Part shown: positions 27,891 to 36,459 of the stretch, one piece after another
How the letters are laid out: each line of letters starts with the position of its first letter
Position numbering within the stretch: position 1 is the first letter of the stretch
Source: Klebsiella huaxiensis
Lineage (GTDB): Bacteria > Pseudomonadota > Gammaproteobacteria > Enterobacterales > Enterobacteriaceae
NCBI RefSeq assembly: GCF_003261575.2
Contig: NZ_CP036176.1
Span: forward strand, 1-64,000
Direction of reading: 5' to 3'
DNA: 64,000 nucleotides
Notes under the pieces: model-generated
What the model was told of the DNA's origin: nothing
The model's input: only the letters and a program-made list of their open reading frames with translations
Database searches by the model: none
Made by a program: the position numbers and the translations under genes

Positions 27891-28781
27891 ATGAAGAGAA
27901 ATTTGAAGGCCATACCTGTTCTGGTCGCCGGTTTGTTTACCTCACAGCTTTCTATTGCGGCGGGCTCCGTCTCTGCAGATACCCACGCCGGGCACGACAT
28001 GTCTGCCATGCAGATGCCAGCAGATGAGAATTTCACTGAGATGACGTCAATGGAGCCCATTGTAACTGAGAGCAGAACGCCAATTCCGCCTGTTACCGAT
28101 GCCGACCGGAAGGCTGCATTCGGCAATTTACAGGGGCATGCGATTCACGACAGTGCGATTAATTATCTGGTTCTGCTGGATCAACTGGAATGGCAACGGT
28201 CGGATAACACCAACAATTTCAGCTGGAGTGTTAACAGCTGGATTGGAGGCGACACAGATCGGATTTGGCTAAAGAGTGAAGGTGAACGAAGCAATGGGGA
28301 AACGGAGGCGGCTGAAGCGCAGTTACTCTGGGGACATGCGGTTGGCCCATGGTGGGATTTGGTTGCGGGTGTCAGGCAGGATTTCAGACCTGCTTCTGCC
28401 CGGACCTGGGCTGCTGTCGGTTTTCAGGGGCTGGCACTCTATAATTTTGAGTCTGAAATTACGGGTTTTGTCAGTAATGGCGGAAAAGCAGCCCTTCGTC
28501 TGGGAGGAGAATACGACGTTTTACTGACTAACCGGCTCATACTCCAGCCATCCTATGAGGTGAATTTCTACAGTCAGGATGATGAATCGCGGGGTCGCGG
28601 CAGGGGACTGACTGACACAGAGCTGGGGCTCCGGCTGCGCTATGAAATACGCCGTGAGTTTGCACCCTATATAGGCGTTTCCTGGAATCAACTTTACGGG
28701 AAAACATCCGATATGGCGAAAAGAGAAGGTGAGAAAGACCATCAGGTAGTATTCCTGGCGGGAGCCAGAATCTGGTTTTAA
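27891..28781 (+). CDS. pcoB: PcoB outer-membrane copper protein
   Basis: A 296-residue CopB-family outer-membrane beta-barrel. A signal peptide (ending near ISIAA) and a Met/His-rich lead (HAGHDMSAMQMP) are followed by a barrel ending in Phe (GARIWF), the outer-membrane sorting signature. It probably lets copper bind or leave at the outer membrane, working with PcoA. ATGs at 27882 and 27885 overlap the pcoA stop. I prefer 27891 because of the signal peptide and the known family length. Confidence 0.92.
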   Translation: MKRNLKAIPVLVAGLFTSQLSIAAGSVSADTHAGHDMSAMQMPADENFTEMTSMEPIVTESRTPIPPVTDADRKAAFGNLQGHAIHDSAINYLVLLDQLEWQRSDNTNNFSWSVNSWIGGDTDRIWLKSEGERSNGETEAAEAQLLWGHAVGPWWDLVAGVRQDFRPASARTWAAVGFQGLALYNFESEITGFVSNGGKAALRLGGEYDVLLTNRLILQPSYEVNFYSQDDESRGRGRGLTDTELGLRLRYEIRREFAPYIGVSWNQLYGKTSDMAKREGEKDHQVVFLAGARIWF

Positions 28782-28820
28782 CGCACTGATATAAAACACT
28801 CAACTAAACAGGTAAATAAA

Positions 28821-29201
28821 ATGTCGATTTTAAATAAAGCCATTCTTACAGGTGGCCTCGTTATGGGCGTTGCTTTCTCTGCTATGGCCCATCCGGAATT
28901 AAAAAGCTCTGTGCCACAGGCTGATTCAGCCGTAGCGGCCCCGGAAAAGATTCAGCTTAATTTCTCGGAAAATCTGACCGTGAAATTCTCAGGTGCAAAA
29001 TTAACGATGACGGGTATGAAAGGCATGTCATCACATTCTCCGATGCCGGTCGCGGCAAAAGTGGCGCCAGGCGCTGACCCTAAATCGATGGTCATTATTC
29101 CGCGAGAGCCTTTACCCGCTGGCACTTATCGTGTTGACTGGCGCGCGGTTTCTTCAGATACGCACCCTATTACCGGTAATTACATCTTTACAGTGAAGTA
29201 A
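28821..29201 (+). CDS. pcoC: PcoC periplasmic copper-binding protein
   Basis: A 126-residue cupredoxin-like CopC family protein. The signal peptide ends at AMA and the mature protein starts with the Cu2+ ligand His (HPELKSS). A Met-rich loop (MTGMKGMSSHSPMP) binds Cu+. It exchanges copper with PcoA and PcoD. It ends 4 bases before pcoD. Confidence 0.95.
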   Translation: MSILNKAILTGGLVMGVAFSAMAHPELKSSVPQADSAVAAPEKIQLNFSENLTVKFSGAKLTMTGMKGMSSHSPMPVAAKVAPGADPKSMVIIPREPLPAGTYRVDWRAVSSDTHPITGNYIFTVK

Positions 29202-29205
29202 TATT

Positions 29206-30135
29206 ATGAACGACCTGATTATGATTGTTATTCGTTTTCTTCTTTATCTGGATTTGATGGTAATATTTGGATTGCCATTTTTTCAGATATATGGAATAAG
29301 TGGTGTCAGACATGAAACCTATAACCTGACTAATTTCAGGTCGTTTATAACCTTTGCTGTTGTTACAGGCATCATTCTTACTGGCATTAATATGCTCCTG
29401 GTATCTAATGCCATGAGTGGAGTAACTGACCTCAGAGAATTATCCATCCATGTTATCGAGATGGTGATAGAAGAAACTGATGTGGGTATTAGCTGGATTG
29501 TCAGGCTCTGTGCCCTGTTTACCACACTCGGTGCTTTGTTCCTTTACACTAATAAGAGAGTATTGTCCTGCCTGCTGATGACGATGAGTGGGGGCGTGGC
29601 GCTGGCTACACTTGCCTGGGGAGGACACGCCGTTATGCATGACGGTCTGCATTACTATCTCCATTTACTGAGCGATCTGACCCATCTCGGCGCTGCAGGT
29701 GCCTGGACAGGTGCTCTGGTTGCATTTGCTATCCTGCTGATGCGCAGAAACGAGCATAATGCACAGAGCGTCATTGTGATATCTGACTCCCTGGCAAAAT
29801 TTGCCACGGCAGGAACGGTGATTGTTGTAGCCCTGATCCTGAGTGCGCTGGTCAACTATCTGTATATTGCTGAGGGTAACTTAACTCCCTTATTCAACAG
29901 TTCCTGGGGGAGGATATTGCTTGCCAAGACGGCTCTGTTTGTTCTGATGCTTCTTCTGGCTGCAGCAAACCGGTTTCACCTGGGTCCCCGGCTTGAAGTT
30001 ATGGTCAGGGAAGGGAATTATGATCGCAGCGTTGCCCTGATGCGAAACAGCATCCTGACAGAATTCGTTGTTGCGATTATCATTCTGGGCGCCGTAGCGT
30101 GGCTTGGAATGCTTGCTCCGTCTCAGATCAGCTAG
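29206..30135 (+). CDS. pcoD: PcoD inner-membrane copper protein
   Basis: A 309-residue CopD-family protein with about eight membrane helices. Conserved His residues (WGGHAVMHDGLHYYLHLLSDL and THLGAAGAWTGAL) suit copper or haem binding in the membrane. It is thought to pass copper from PcoC into the cytoplasm to load PcoA. pcoR follows after 54 bp. Confidence 0.93.
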   Translation: MNDLIMIVIRFLLYLDLMVIFGLPFFQIYGISGVRHETYNLTNFRSFITFAVVTGIILTGINMLLVSNAMSGVTDLRELSIHVIEMVIEETDVGISWIVRLCALFTTLGALFLYTNKRVLSCLLMTMSGGVALATLAWGGHAVMHDGLHYYLHLLSDLTHLGAAGAWTGALVAFAILLMRRNEHNAQSVIVISDSLAKFATAGTVIVVALILSALVNYLYIAEGNLTPLFNSSWGRILLAKTALFVLMLLLAAANRFHLGPRLEVMVREGNYDRSVALMRNSILTEFVVAIIILGAVAWLGMLAPSQIS

Positions 30136-30189
30136 GGGACAGCCAAAGCTCATGCGTGAGATTTTTACTTTCATATCAGCGAGTTGACC

Positions 30190-30870
30190 ATGCAGCGTAT
30201 TTTAATCGTTGAAGACGAACAAAAAACAGGTCGTTACCTGCAGCAGGGACTGGTTGAGGAAGGCTATCAGGCCGATCTCTTTAATAATGGCCGCGATGGT
30301 CTCGGGGCCGCGTCGAAGGGACAGTATGATTTGATAATACTGGACGTGATGCTGCCTTTCCTCGACGGGTGGCAAATCATCAGCGCACTGAGGGAGTCCG
30401 GGCACGAAGAACCGGTCCTGTTTTTAACCGCAAAGGACAACGTGCGGGACAAAGTGAAAGGACTGGAGCTTGGCGCAGATGACTACCTGATTAAGCCCTT
30501 TGATTTTACGGAGCTGGTTGCACGTGTAAGAACCCTACTGCGCCGGGCACGCTCGCAGGCCGCAACAGTCTGCACCATCGCCGATATGACCGTTGATATG
30601 GTGCGCCGGACCGTGATCCGTTCGGGGAAGAAGATCCATCTCACCGGTAAAGAATACGTTCTGCTTGAGTTGCTGCTGCAACGCACCGGAGAAGTGTTAC
30701 CCAGGAGTCTTATCTCGTCCCTGGTCTGGAACATGAATTTTGACAGTGATACGAATGTGATTGATGTCGCCGTGAGACGTCTGAGAAGTAAAATTGATGA
30801 TGACTTTGAGCCAAAACTGATCCATACCGTTCGCGGTGCCGGATATGTCCTGGAGATCAGAGAAGAGTGA
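30190..30870 (+). CDS. pcoR: PcoR response regulator
   Basis: A 226-residue OmpR-family regulator with phospho-accepting Asp52 (LIILDVMLPFLDGW) and a winged helix ending TVRGAGYVLEI. It binds TTACA-N4-TGTAA boxes such as the one before pcoA. The ATG at 30190 is chosen; a TTG at 30184 is also open. The pcoS GTG overlaps its stop by 4 bases. Confidence 0.95.
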   Translation: MQRILIVEDEQKTGRYLQQGLVEEGYQADLFNNGRDGLGAASKGQYDLIILDVMLPFLDGWQIISALRESGHEEPVLFLTAKDNVRDKVKGLELGADDYLIKPFDFTELVARVRTLLRRARSQAATVCTIADMTVDMVRRTVIRSGKKIHLTGKEYVLLELLLQRTGEVLPRSLISSLVWNMNFDSDTNVIDVAVRRLRSKIDDDFEPKLIHTVRGAGYVLEIREE

Positions 30871-32267
30871 GGTTCAAAATTTCCCTGACCACACGCCTGA
30901 GCCTGATTTTTTCTGCGGTGATGCTTACGGTATGGTGGTTATCAAGTTTTATCCTGATTAGCACCCTGAATGGCTATTTCGATAATCAGGACCGCGATTT
31001 TCTGACAGGTAAACTTCAGCTCACCGAAGAGTTTCTTAAAACAGAGACGTTCCGGAACAAAACGGATATTAAGTCATTATCAGAAAAAATAAACGATGCG
31101 ATGGTAGGGCACAATGGTTTATTCATTTCTATAAAAAACATGGAAAATGAAAAAATTGTTGAACTCTATGCCAAAAATTCTGTTGTTCCAGCGGTCCTGC
31201 TTAATAAGTCGGGTGATATTCTCGACTATATGATCCAGACGGAAGAAAATAACACCGTGTACCGCAGTATCTCGCGGCGGGTTGCCGTGACGCCGGAACA
31301 GGGTAAAAGCAAACATGTCATCATTACGGTTGCCACGGATACTGGGTATCACACCCTGTTTATGGACAAACTCAGTACCTGGCTGTTCTGGTTCAATATC
31401 GGTCTGGTCTTTATTTCTGTTTTTCTGGGCTGGCTGACCACACGTATTGGTCTGAAACCGTTACGGGAAATGACCAGTCTGGCTTCCTCCATGACTGTAC
31501 ACAGCCTGGATCAGCGTCTAAATCCCGATCTGGCTCCGCCGGAAATCTCTGAGACCATGCAGGAGTTCAATAATATGTTTGATCGCCTGGAGGGGGCATT
31601 CCGGAAACTGTCAGATTTCTCGTCTGACATCGCGCATGAGCTGCGCACACCAGTCAGTAATCTGATGATGCAGACGCAGTTTGCACTGGCTAAGGAAAGG
31701 GATGTTTCGCATTACCGCGAAATTTTATTCGCTAACCTGGAAGAACTGAAAAGGTTGTCACGAATGACCAGTGACATGCTTTTTCTGGCACGTTCAGAGC
31801 ATGGTCTGCTGCGGCTGGATAAACATGATGTGGATCTGGCAGCCGAACTGAATGAATTACGTGAGTTGTTCGAGCCCCTGGCAGACGAAACAGGAAAGAC
31901 AATCACGGTTGAAGGAGAGGGCGTTGTTACCGGAGACAGCGATATGCTGCGCCGTGCTTTCAGTAACCTGCTTTCCAATGCAATCAAGTATTCTCCCGAT
32001 AACACCTGTACAGCGATACACCTTGAGCGTGACAGTGACTGTGTGAACGTGATGATTACGAATACGATGTCCGGCCAGGTTCCCGCTAATCTGGAACGTT
32101 TGTTTGACCGGTTCTATCGCGCAGACTCATCAAGGTTCTACAACACGGAAGGCGCGGGGCTGGGATTATCAATTACAAGGTCGATCATTCATGCTCACGG
32201 CGGCGAGCTGTCAGCAGAACAGCAGGGGCGGGAAATTGTGTTCAGTGTGCGTCTGTTAATGGATTAA
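30867..32267 (+). CDS. pcoS: PcoS copper sensor histidine kinase
   Basis: A 466-residue CusS/SilS-type kinase. Membrane helices lie near residues 11-33 and 172-190, around a periplasmic sensor domain. The phospho-accepting His257 is in SSDIAHELRTP, and the ATPase end has SNLLSNAIKYSP and EGAGLGLSITRS. It starts at GTG overlapping pcoR in GTGA. It senses periplasmic copper and phosphorylates PcoR. Confidence 0.95.
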   Translation: MRFKISLTTRLSLIFSAVMLTVWWLSSFILISTLNGYFDNQDRDFLTGKLQLTEEFLKTETFRNKTDIKSLSEKINDAMVGHNGLFISIKNMENEKIVELYAKNSVVPAVLLNKSGDILDYMIQTEENNTVYRSISRRVAVTPEQGKSKHVIITVATDTGYHTLFMDKLSTWLFWFNIGLVFISVFLGWLTTRIGLKPLREMTSLASSMTVHSLDQRLNPDLAPPEISETMQEFNNMFDRLEGAFRKLSDFSSDIAHELRTPVSNLMMQTQFALAKERDVSHYREILFANLEELKRLSRMTSDMLFLARSEHGLLRLDKHDVDLAAELNELRELFEPLADETGKTITVEGEGVVTGDSDMLRRAFSNLLSNAIKYSPDNTCTAIHLERDSDCVNVMITNTMSGQVPANLERLFDRFYRADSSRFYNTEGAGLGLSITRSIIHAHGGELSAEQQGREIVFSVRLLMD

Positions 32268-32293
32268 TACCGTTATTCAGGAGAAACCCGGAA

Positions 32294-32311
32294 GGTGACA
32301 AAAATGTCATC
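32294..32311 (+). promoter_or_regulatory. CusR/SilR-type box before pcoE2
   Basis: TGACAAAAATGTCA (32296-32309) has the same TGACA-N4-TGTCA form as the two SilR boxes and differs from the TTACA/TGTAA box of PcoR. It is about 175 bp before pcoE2. Confidence 0.7.
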
Positions 32312-32482
32312 GTTCAGTCACGCGATAAACAGAGGCGGTTTTTTATAATCAGCCATAAATCAGGACAGCGTGATAATTCAATCGCCCGGTTCCTGGCGTG
32401 ATGATCAACCAGCCCTGAGATCAAATGCTTTCTCTGTTATAAGCATTGATTGTTCGGGTATGAAAACACCGGAGACCCAACC

Positions 32483-32917
32483 ATGAAAAAGATCCTTGTA
32501 TCCTTTATTGCCATGATGGCTGTCGCTTCATCTGCCTGGGCTGCAGAGACAATGAACATGCATGACCAGGTAAATAATGCCCAGGCGCCTGCCCATCAGA
32601 TGCAATCATCCGCTGAAAAAAGTGCAGTTCAGGGGGAGAGCATGAAAATGATGGATATGAGCGGTCACGATCAGGCCGCAATGTCCCATGAAATGATGCA
32701 AAACGGCAATTCTGCCGCCCATCAGGACATGGCTGAAATGCATAAAAAAATGATGAAAGCCAAACCTGAGAACACCCAAGAAACTGCTAAGCCATTTTCC
32801 GAAATGAGCGAGCATGAGAAAGCCGCTGTTGTGCATGAGAAGGCGAATAATGGCCAGTCTTCCGTTATTCATCAGCAACAGGCGGAAAAGCATCGCAGCC
32901 AGATCACCCAGAATTAA
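32483..32917 (+). CDS. pcoE: PcoE (PcoE2) periplasmic copper-binding protein
   Basis: A 144-residue SilE-like protein with a 20-residue signal peptide ending at AWA. The mature part repeats His/Met motifs (MHDQVNNAQAPAHQMQ, SHEMMQNGNSAAHQDM, HEKANNGQSSVIHQQQ). It buffers periplasmic copper. The ATG at 32483 follows GGAGA; a TTG at 32450 lacks a signal peptide. It lies outside the pcoRS transcript, with its own SilR/CusR-type box and terminator. Confidence 0.93.
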   Translation: MKKILVSFIAMMAVASSAWAAETMNMHDQVNNAQAPAHQMQSSAEKSAVQGESMKMMDMSGHDQAAMSHEMMQNGNSAAHQDMAEMHKKMMKAKPENTQETAKPFSEMSEHEKAAVVHEKANNGQSSVIHQQQAEKHRSQITQN

Positions 32918-32967
32918 CCCGCAGCTCCACTTGTCAGACCCTCATTTGACGCCGAAGTCACTGGCTT

Positions 32968-32994
32968 ACGCTCCCGTCCGGGAGCGTTTTTTTT
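32968..32994 (+). terminator. Strong intrinsic terminator after pcoE
   Basis: An 8-bp GC-rich stem (ACGCTCCC/GGGAGCGT) with a 4-base loop, then eight T residues. It closes the metal island on its right side. Confidence 0.9.
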
Positions 32995-33095
32995 ATAAGC
33001 GAAATGAATAATAATGAAAGAGTCCATACACAATGTTTTTTTGGTCATATCGACCTCACAATTAACTTATATTGTTTGAGAATCCTGTTCCCCGG

Positions 33096-33393
33096 TCATC
33101 TCCAGGGTGCATGTCGCGCCGTATCCTGAGACTGGCTGAGAATACGAATGACCGTAACCATAGAATGTGATGATACAAAATAGATCGTATGCCGGTTCTA
33201 CCGGCAGTGTGCAGATATCGTCTCCCAGCTCTGCACAATGCGTGCCGATATCATGCATGGCCAGCACATCAAATACTGCAGCTATACGACCGATCTATGC
33301 ATCCGCCTGAACAACCCCGATCTGTCTGAAGCTGAAGTCCCAGATGGCCTCCAGATCCTCTTCTGCTTTGGGTGTCAGCTCAATCTCTTTCAT
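33096..33393 (-). pseudogene. Broken ParE/RelE-family toxin
   Basis: The reading starts MKEIELTPKAEEDLEAIWDFSF, typical of ParE-like toxins, at an ATG overlapping the antitoxin gene by 14 bases. A TAG at codon 33 (33295-33297) replaces what is normally a Tyr (QADA-stop-IGRIAAVFDV). Around 33190-33205 the frame then shifts; the third frame continues HTIYFVSSHSMVTVIRILSQ to a stop at 33096. Two independent lesions make the toxin inactive. Reading by eye gives the family with good but not complete certainty. Confidence 0.8.
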
Positions 33394-33559
33394 TTGCCAC
33401 CCTGGCCCTGACATTCCTCAGGAATGCATTCTTGTTCCATGGTTTCGCCTCGCCGCTGCTGATCCCTTCGGCCAGCAGATCGCGCAGTTCCTGAAGTCTG
33501 GATTCAGCCTGCTTTTCATGCAGCTCATCACCCACGTCCACCGTCATCGTACGAGCCAT
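33380..33559 (-). CDS. ParD-like antitoxin, apparently intact
   Basis: A 59-residue protein (MARTMTVDVGDELHEKQAES...) of the short ParD antitoxin type, with an N-terminal RHH strand and a toxin-binding tail (EAKPWNKNAFLRNVRAR). GGAGGGG lies 2 bases before the ATG. It overlaps the ruined toxin gene downstream. With its toxin dead it may still repress its own promoter or neutralise related toxins. Confidence 0.8.
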   Translation of the reverse strand: MARTMTVDVGDELHEKQAESRLQELRDLLAEGISSGEAKPWNKNAFLRNVRARVANERD

Positions 33560-33666
33560 AACCCCTCCATATCTTAATGTAAGATTTATTCTTACATCAT
33601 TAAATCAGCTTACTACGCTGCTTCCATCTCCGGCATTTTTTCAAAACAGCCCTGCTGCAGTCTGGA

Positions 33667-33692
33667 GATCCGACTTTGCCTTTTTTCGGATC
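33667..33692 (+). repeat. Palindromic element, copy 3 of 3
   Basis: GATCCG, spacer ACTTTGCC, TTTTTT and CGGATC. It lies 108 bp upstream of the leftward antitoxin gene and 154 bp before the rightward RHH gene at 33846. Confidence 0.75.
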
Positions 33693-33845
33693 TGTGCAAA
33701 ATGAAGAGAGTGACGCTGGAATCATAACTTATCATATGCATCAAATTCATCCTGAAAAATGCAGATATAAAATATTGCATCACATTTACGCGTGTGAGAT
33801 GCTGATATCAGAATGCAGTCAGTAGTCGTTAACAGGGTGCCCGTA

Positions 33846-34427
33846 ATGAAAGATGCCAAATCAAAAGACCTCTCTGAGTTGTTTAACACCATTACGGTGC
33901 GTAATGTGCCAGCTGATGTGGATGAAGCTATCACGCGGCAGGCTAAAGCCGCCGGCAAATCAAAGAGTGATTTTGTGCAGGAGTTTCTGACGGCAACATT
34001 TGGCGATCTGATCGGCAATTTCATCCGCACCAGTGAACTGGTTGCCCTGATGGACCAGGAAATGGCGAGGATGGCCGGAACAGTACTGAGCGAGCATGTT
34101 TATGATCTGGAGATGACTCAGGCCGGCCACCGGGAGTTCTGCCGTATTCTCGGGATAAAAAACAACGATGATTTGCAGCGCATTATGCTCGCGGGGATGC
34201 CATACCTTCAGATCCGCGCCGGACAGCTGAGAGGGATTGACAGCCTGGCAAGGGGGAACTCCCTGTATGCCGCACTGCTGGTCAACGGGGCGTCCCGGGA
34301 TGAAGAGACGGTACAGGCGCTTCACCGGTCACTTTTTAATATGTTCCCGGAAACTGTTTTTCAGGAAATGATTAATGAACTGCGAAAGGCAATGCGCATG
34401 GACGCTTTTGAATGGTCGCTTATCTGA
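33846..34427 (+). CDS. FitA-like RHH-domain protein, 193 residues
   Basis: The N-terminus (ITVRNVPADVDEAITRQAKAAGKSKSDFVQEFL) is a FitA/Arc-type ribbon-helix-helix DNA-binding domain. The remaining 140 residues are helical and unrecognised, so this is longer than a plain antitoxin. No VapC-type toxin gene follows; instead a terminator hairpin lies at 34444. An in-frame ATG at 33813 is possible, but CAGGGTG stands before 33846. It probably acts as a regulator. Confidence 0.68.
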   Translation: MKDAKSKDLSELFNTITVRNVPADVDEAITRQAKAAGKSKSDFVQEFLTATFGDLIGNFIRTSELVALMDQEMARMAGTVLSEHVYDLEMTQAGHREFCRILGIKNNDDLQRIMLAGMPYLQIRAGQLRGIDSLARGNSLYAALLVNGASRDEETVQALHRSLFNMFPETVFQEMINELRKAMRMDAFEWSLI

Positions 34428-34443
34428 GACAGATATAAACGAG

Positions 34444-34469
34444 AAAAGCCACCCCGAGGGATGGCTTTT
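34444..34469 (+). terminator. Hairpin after RHH gene
   Basis: AAAAGCCA/TGGCTTTT arms with an internal CC/GG extension, 17 bp past the stop at 34427. The T residues are part of the right arm. Confidence 0.65.
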
Positions 34470-34582
34470 CCGGTACTAACTTTAACGCACGGGTCCGAAG
34501 AAATCCGCGCCTTGATGGGATAAATCTACCAGTTACTGGTACGCCCGTCAACCTGACCCTCAGTTTAGCCCGGGAGGGCTGT

Positions 34583-35584
34583 ATGCAGCTGGAAGACTAT
34601 ATCTCGGCCGGGCGGCTGAACATTTACACTGACGTGCTGAAGCTGAAACCTGGTGAAGAACTGGGCGGGTATAACTGGAACAAAGCCGTTTCCGCCGCCA
34701 TGCAGCCGCTGATGCACTGCCTTGAGGTGACGCTGCGTAACGCCATCGATTACAGTATTCGCCATGCCCGGCTGCCCGGCGCTGCCGGACACTGGCGAAC
34801 CGATACCAACTGGATCTTTGATTTACCCCGCTATATCGGTGACAAGACCTGGATACGCCAGAACAAGCGCTACAAAACCGATGCCCGTGGCCAGAAGCTC
34901 ATGCATCACGGGAAACCGGTGTATGACCGGACAGCCTGGGAAGAAGACTGTATCCGTAAGGTGTCAAAACGTATCCGTGCTGCGGGCAAGGCGCCGACGG
35001 CAGAGCGGGTGATCTCCGGTCTGGACTTTGGTTTCTGGACCAATTTTCTCACGAAAAACTACGATGAACCGCGGAACCGCTCGCTCCTGTGGCCCCAGTT
35101 GCTTCCGTCGGTGTTCCCCGGCGCCCCGGCCGGCACCCCCCGTCACGTGCTGGAAAAGAAATTTACCCGTATCCGTGACTTGCGTAACCGCCTGGCGCAC
35201 CATGAAGCAGTCTGGAAATTCCAGGAGGAAGATCCGGTTACCGGTGCGCCGGATTACAACCGCCCGGTATATGGTCTTCAGGCGTCCCTGCAGCTGTTGC
35301 GTCGGGCATGGAAAGATATGCTGGAGGCTCTCAGCTGGCTCAGTCCTGCAAGGCATGCTGCGTTTCTGGCAGAAGGTCATCATCTGCGTTTCGAGGCACT
35401 GGCCACGCACGATGGTTTGCTGAGTTTCACCGGACGGGCACAGCTGATGCACGACCTGAACGTGCGGCGCAGTAAAGAGATCAGAAAATTATTGCGGGGG
35501 CTCGGACAGCAAAAAATCATCCGCCTGACCAGCCGTACCCGGATCATTGCCATTATTGGTCCCGATTTTATCCGTACCCTCTGA
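34583..35584 (+). CDS. Abi-family protein (AbiD/F-like) with HEPN-type motif
   Basis: A 333-residue protein resembling the Abi_2/AbiD-F abortive-infection family. An N-terminal helical region (AAMQPLMHCLEVTLRNAIDYSI) and the segment RIRDLRNRLAHHEAVW fit this family. The RNRLAH core matches the Rx4H catalytic motif of HEPN ribonucleases. Family members stop phage growth by an RNA-level block; activity here is inferred. It stands alone, with GGGAGG 6 bases before the ATG. Confidence 0.78.
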   Translation: MQLEDYISAGRLNIYTDVLKLKPGEELGGYNWNKAVSAAMQPLMHCLEVTLRNAIDYSIRHARLPGAAGHWRTDTNWIFDLPRYIGDKTWIRQNKRYKTDARGQKLMHHGKPVYDRTAWEEDCIRKVSKRIRAAGKAPTAERVISGLDFGFWTNFLTKNYDEPRNRSLLWPQLLPSVFPGAPAGTPRHVLEKKFTRIRDLRNRLAHHEAVWKFQEEDPVTGAPDYNRPVYGLQASLQLLRRAWKDMLEALSWLSPARHAAFLAEGHHLRFEALATHDGLLSFTGRAQLMHDLNVRRSKEIRKLLRGLGQQKIIRLTSRTRIIAIIGPDFIRTL

Positions 35585-35722
35585 CCTTTCCCCTCCCTTG
35601 TGGCAGGGGATTCTTCACAAAACACTGAAAGCTGAACGGCTTCCGTTGCCATTTTCAGCAGGACATGAGGCACGTCCCACTTGCTTTCCGCATAGCCAGA
35701 CATGCCATGCTGACGCAAAGCG

Positions 35723-36307
35723 TTAGTCGCTCATCCACTGAAACGTAAGTTGCTTATTAATGGCAGATACATCATCCGGCATAGCCAGAAAATAAAAATG
35801 AGGTGTTCCAGACCGCTTCAGTACCTCATAACGATGGGTCCCGTCCCCGAAATGAAATCCACCATCTTCGTGCACAGATAACAGGACCGGTGAAACAGGC
35901 CATCCTTTTGCGATATGCAGTATGGCCTTTCCGAGTTTCGGGTTGGTAATTTCCACCCAGAGGCTGGAATCTGTCAGTCGAAAGAAGGAATTAATAAGCG
36001 GGTCAAAATCAGCAAAAGAGGCTTTCCCCAGCACCAGAGAACTGAGATCAATTTGTTCACAGTCAGCAGGCTGCAATACCCGTGGACCAGGAAGGTAAAT
36101 CGAATGTCTGCGCCCCGGAACAGACAGATCCCAGTTAATGTCTGTCTGTCCTGCCGTTGGCCATCTGTCCGGAGACAACCCCTCCAGGGCATCAATCTCA
36201 TCATCTGAAATCCGGAACAATTCTTCCTGGTGATCGCCTTTAAACATTAAACTCAACGCTTCGGCCCACATATCGCGAGCTTCATTGTTCTGGTCTGTCA
36301 TTGCCAT
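35723..36307 (-). CDS. Unknown protein with ParB-like DGTHR motif
   Basis: A 194-residue protein I cannot name. Near residue 160 it reads FHFGDGTHRYEVLKRSG. This resembles the DGxHR catalytic/nucleotide motif of the ParB/sulfiredoxin fold, followed by a helix as in that fold. AGGAG sits 4 bases before the ATG at 36307; an ATG at 36301 is also possible. It is monocistronic, with an AT-rich divergent spacer shared with the operon at 36591. Confidence 0.6.
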   Translation of the reverse strand: MAMTDQNNEARDMWAEALSLMFKGDHQEELFRISDDEIDALEGLSPDRWPTAGQTDINWDLSVPGRRHSIYLPGPRVLQPADCEQIDLSSLVLGKASFADFDPLINSFFRLTDSSLWVEITNPKLGKAILHIAKGWPVSPVLLSVHEDGGFHFGDGTHRYEVLKRSGTPHFYFLAMPDDVSAINKQLTFQWMSD

Positions 36308-36459
36308 GTTCTCCTGTACTAAGAAGGCCACATTGTGCGCCTTTTCACGCTCTGGAGCCTAATACAGGCATGTGATAATCCTTGCTTCCTACTTAGCCAG
36401 AAACCGGATCTGCGCGGCGGGAAACGCGCAAAGGATATGATAATCAAACCAAACACATA

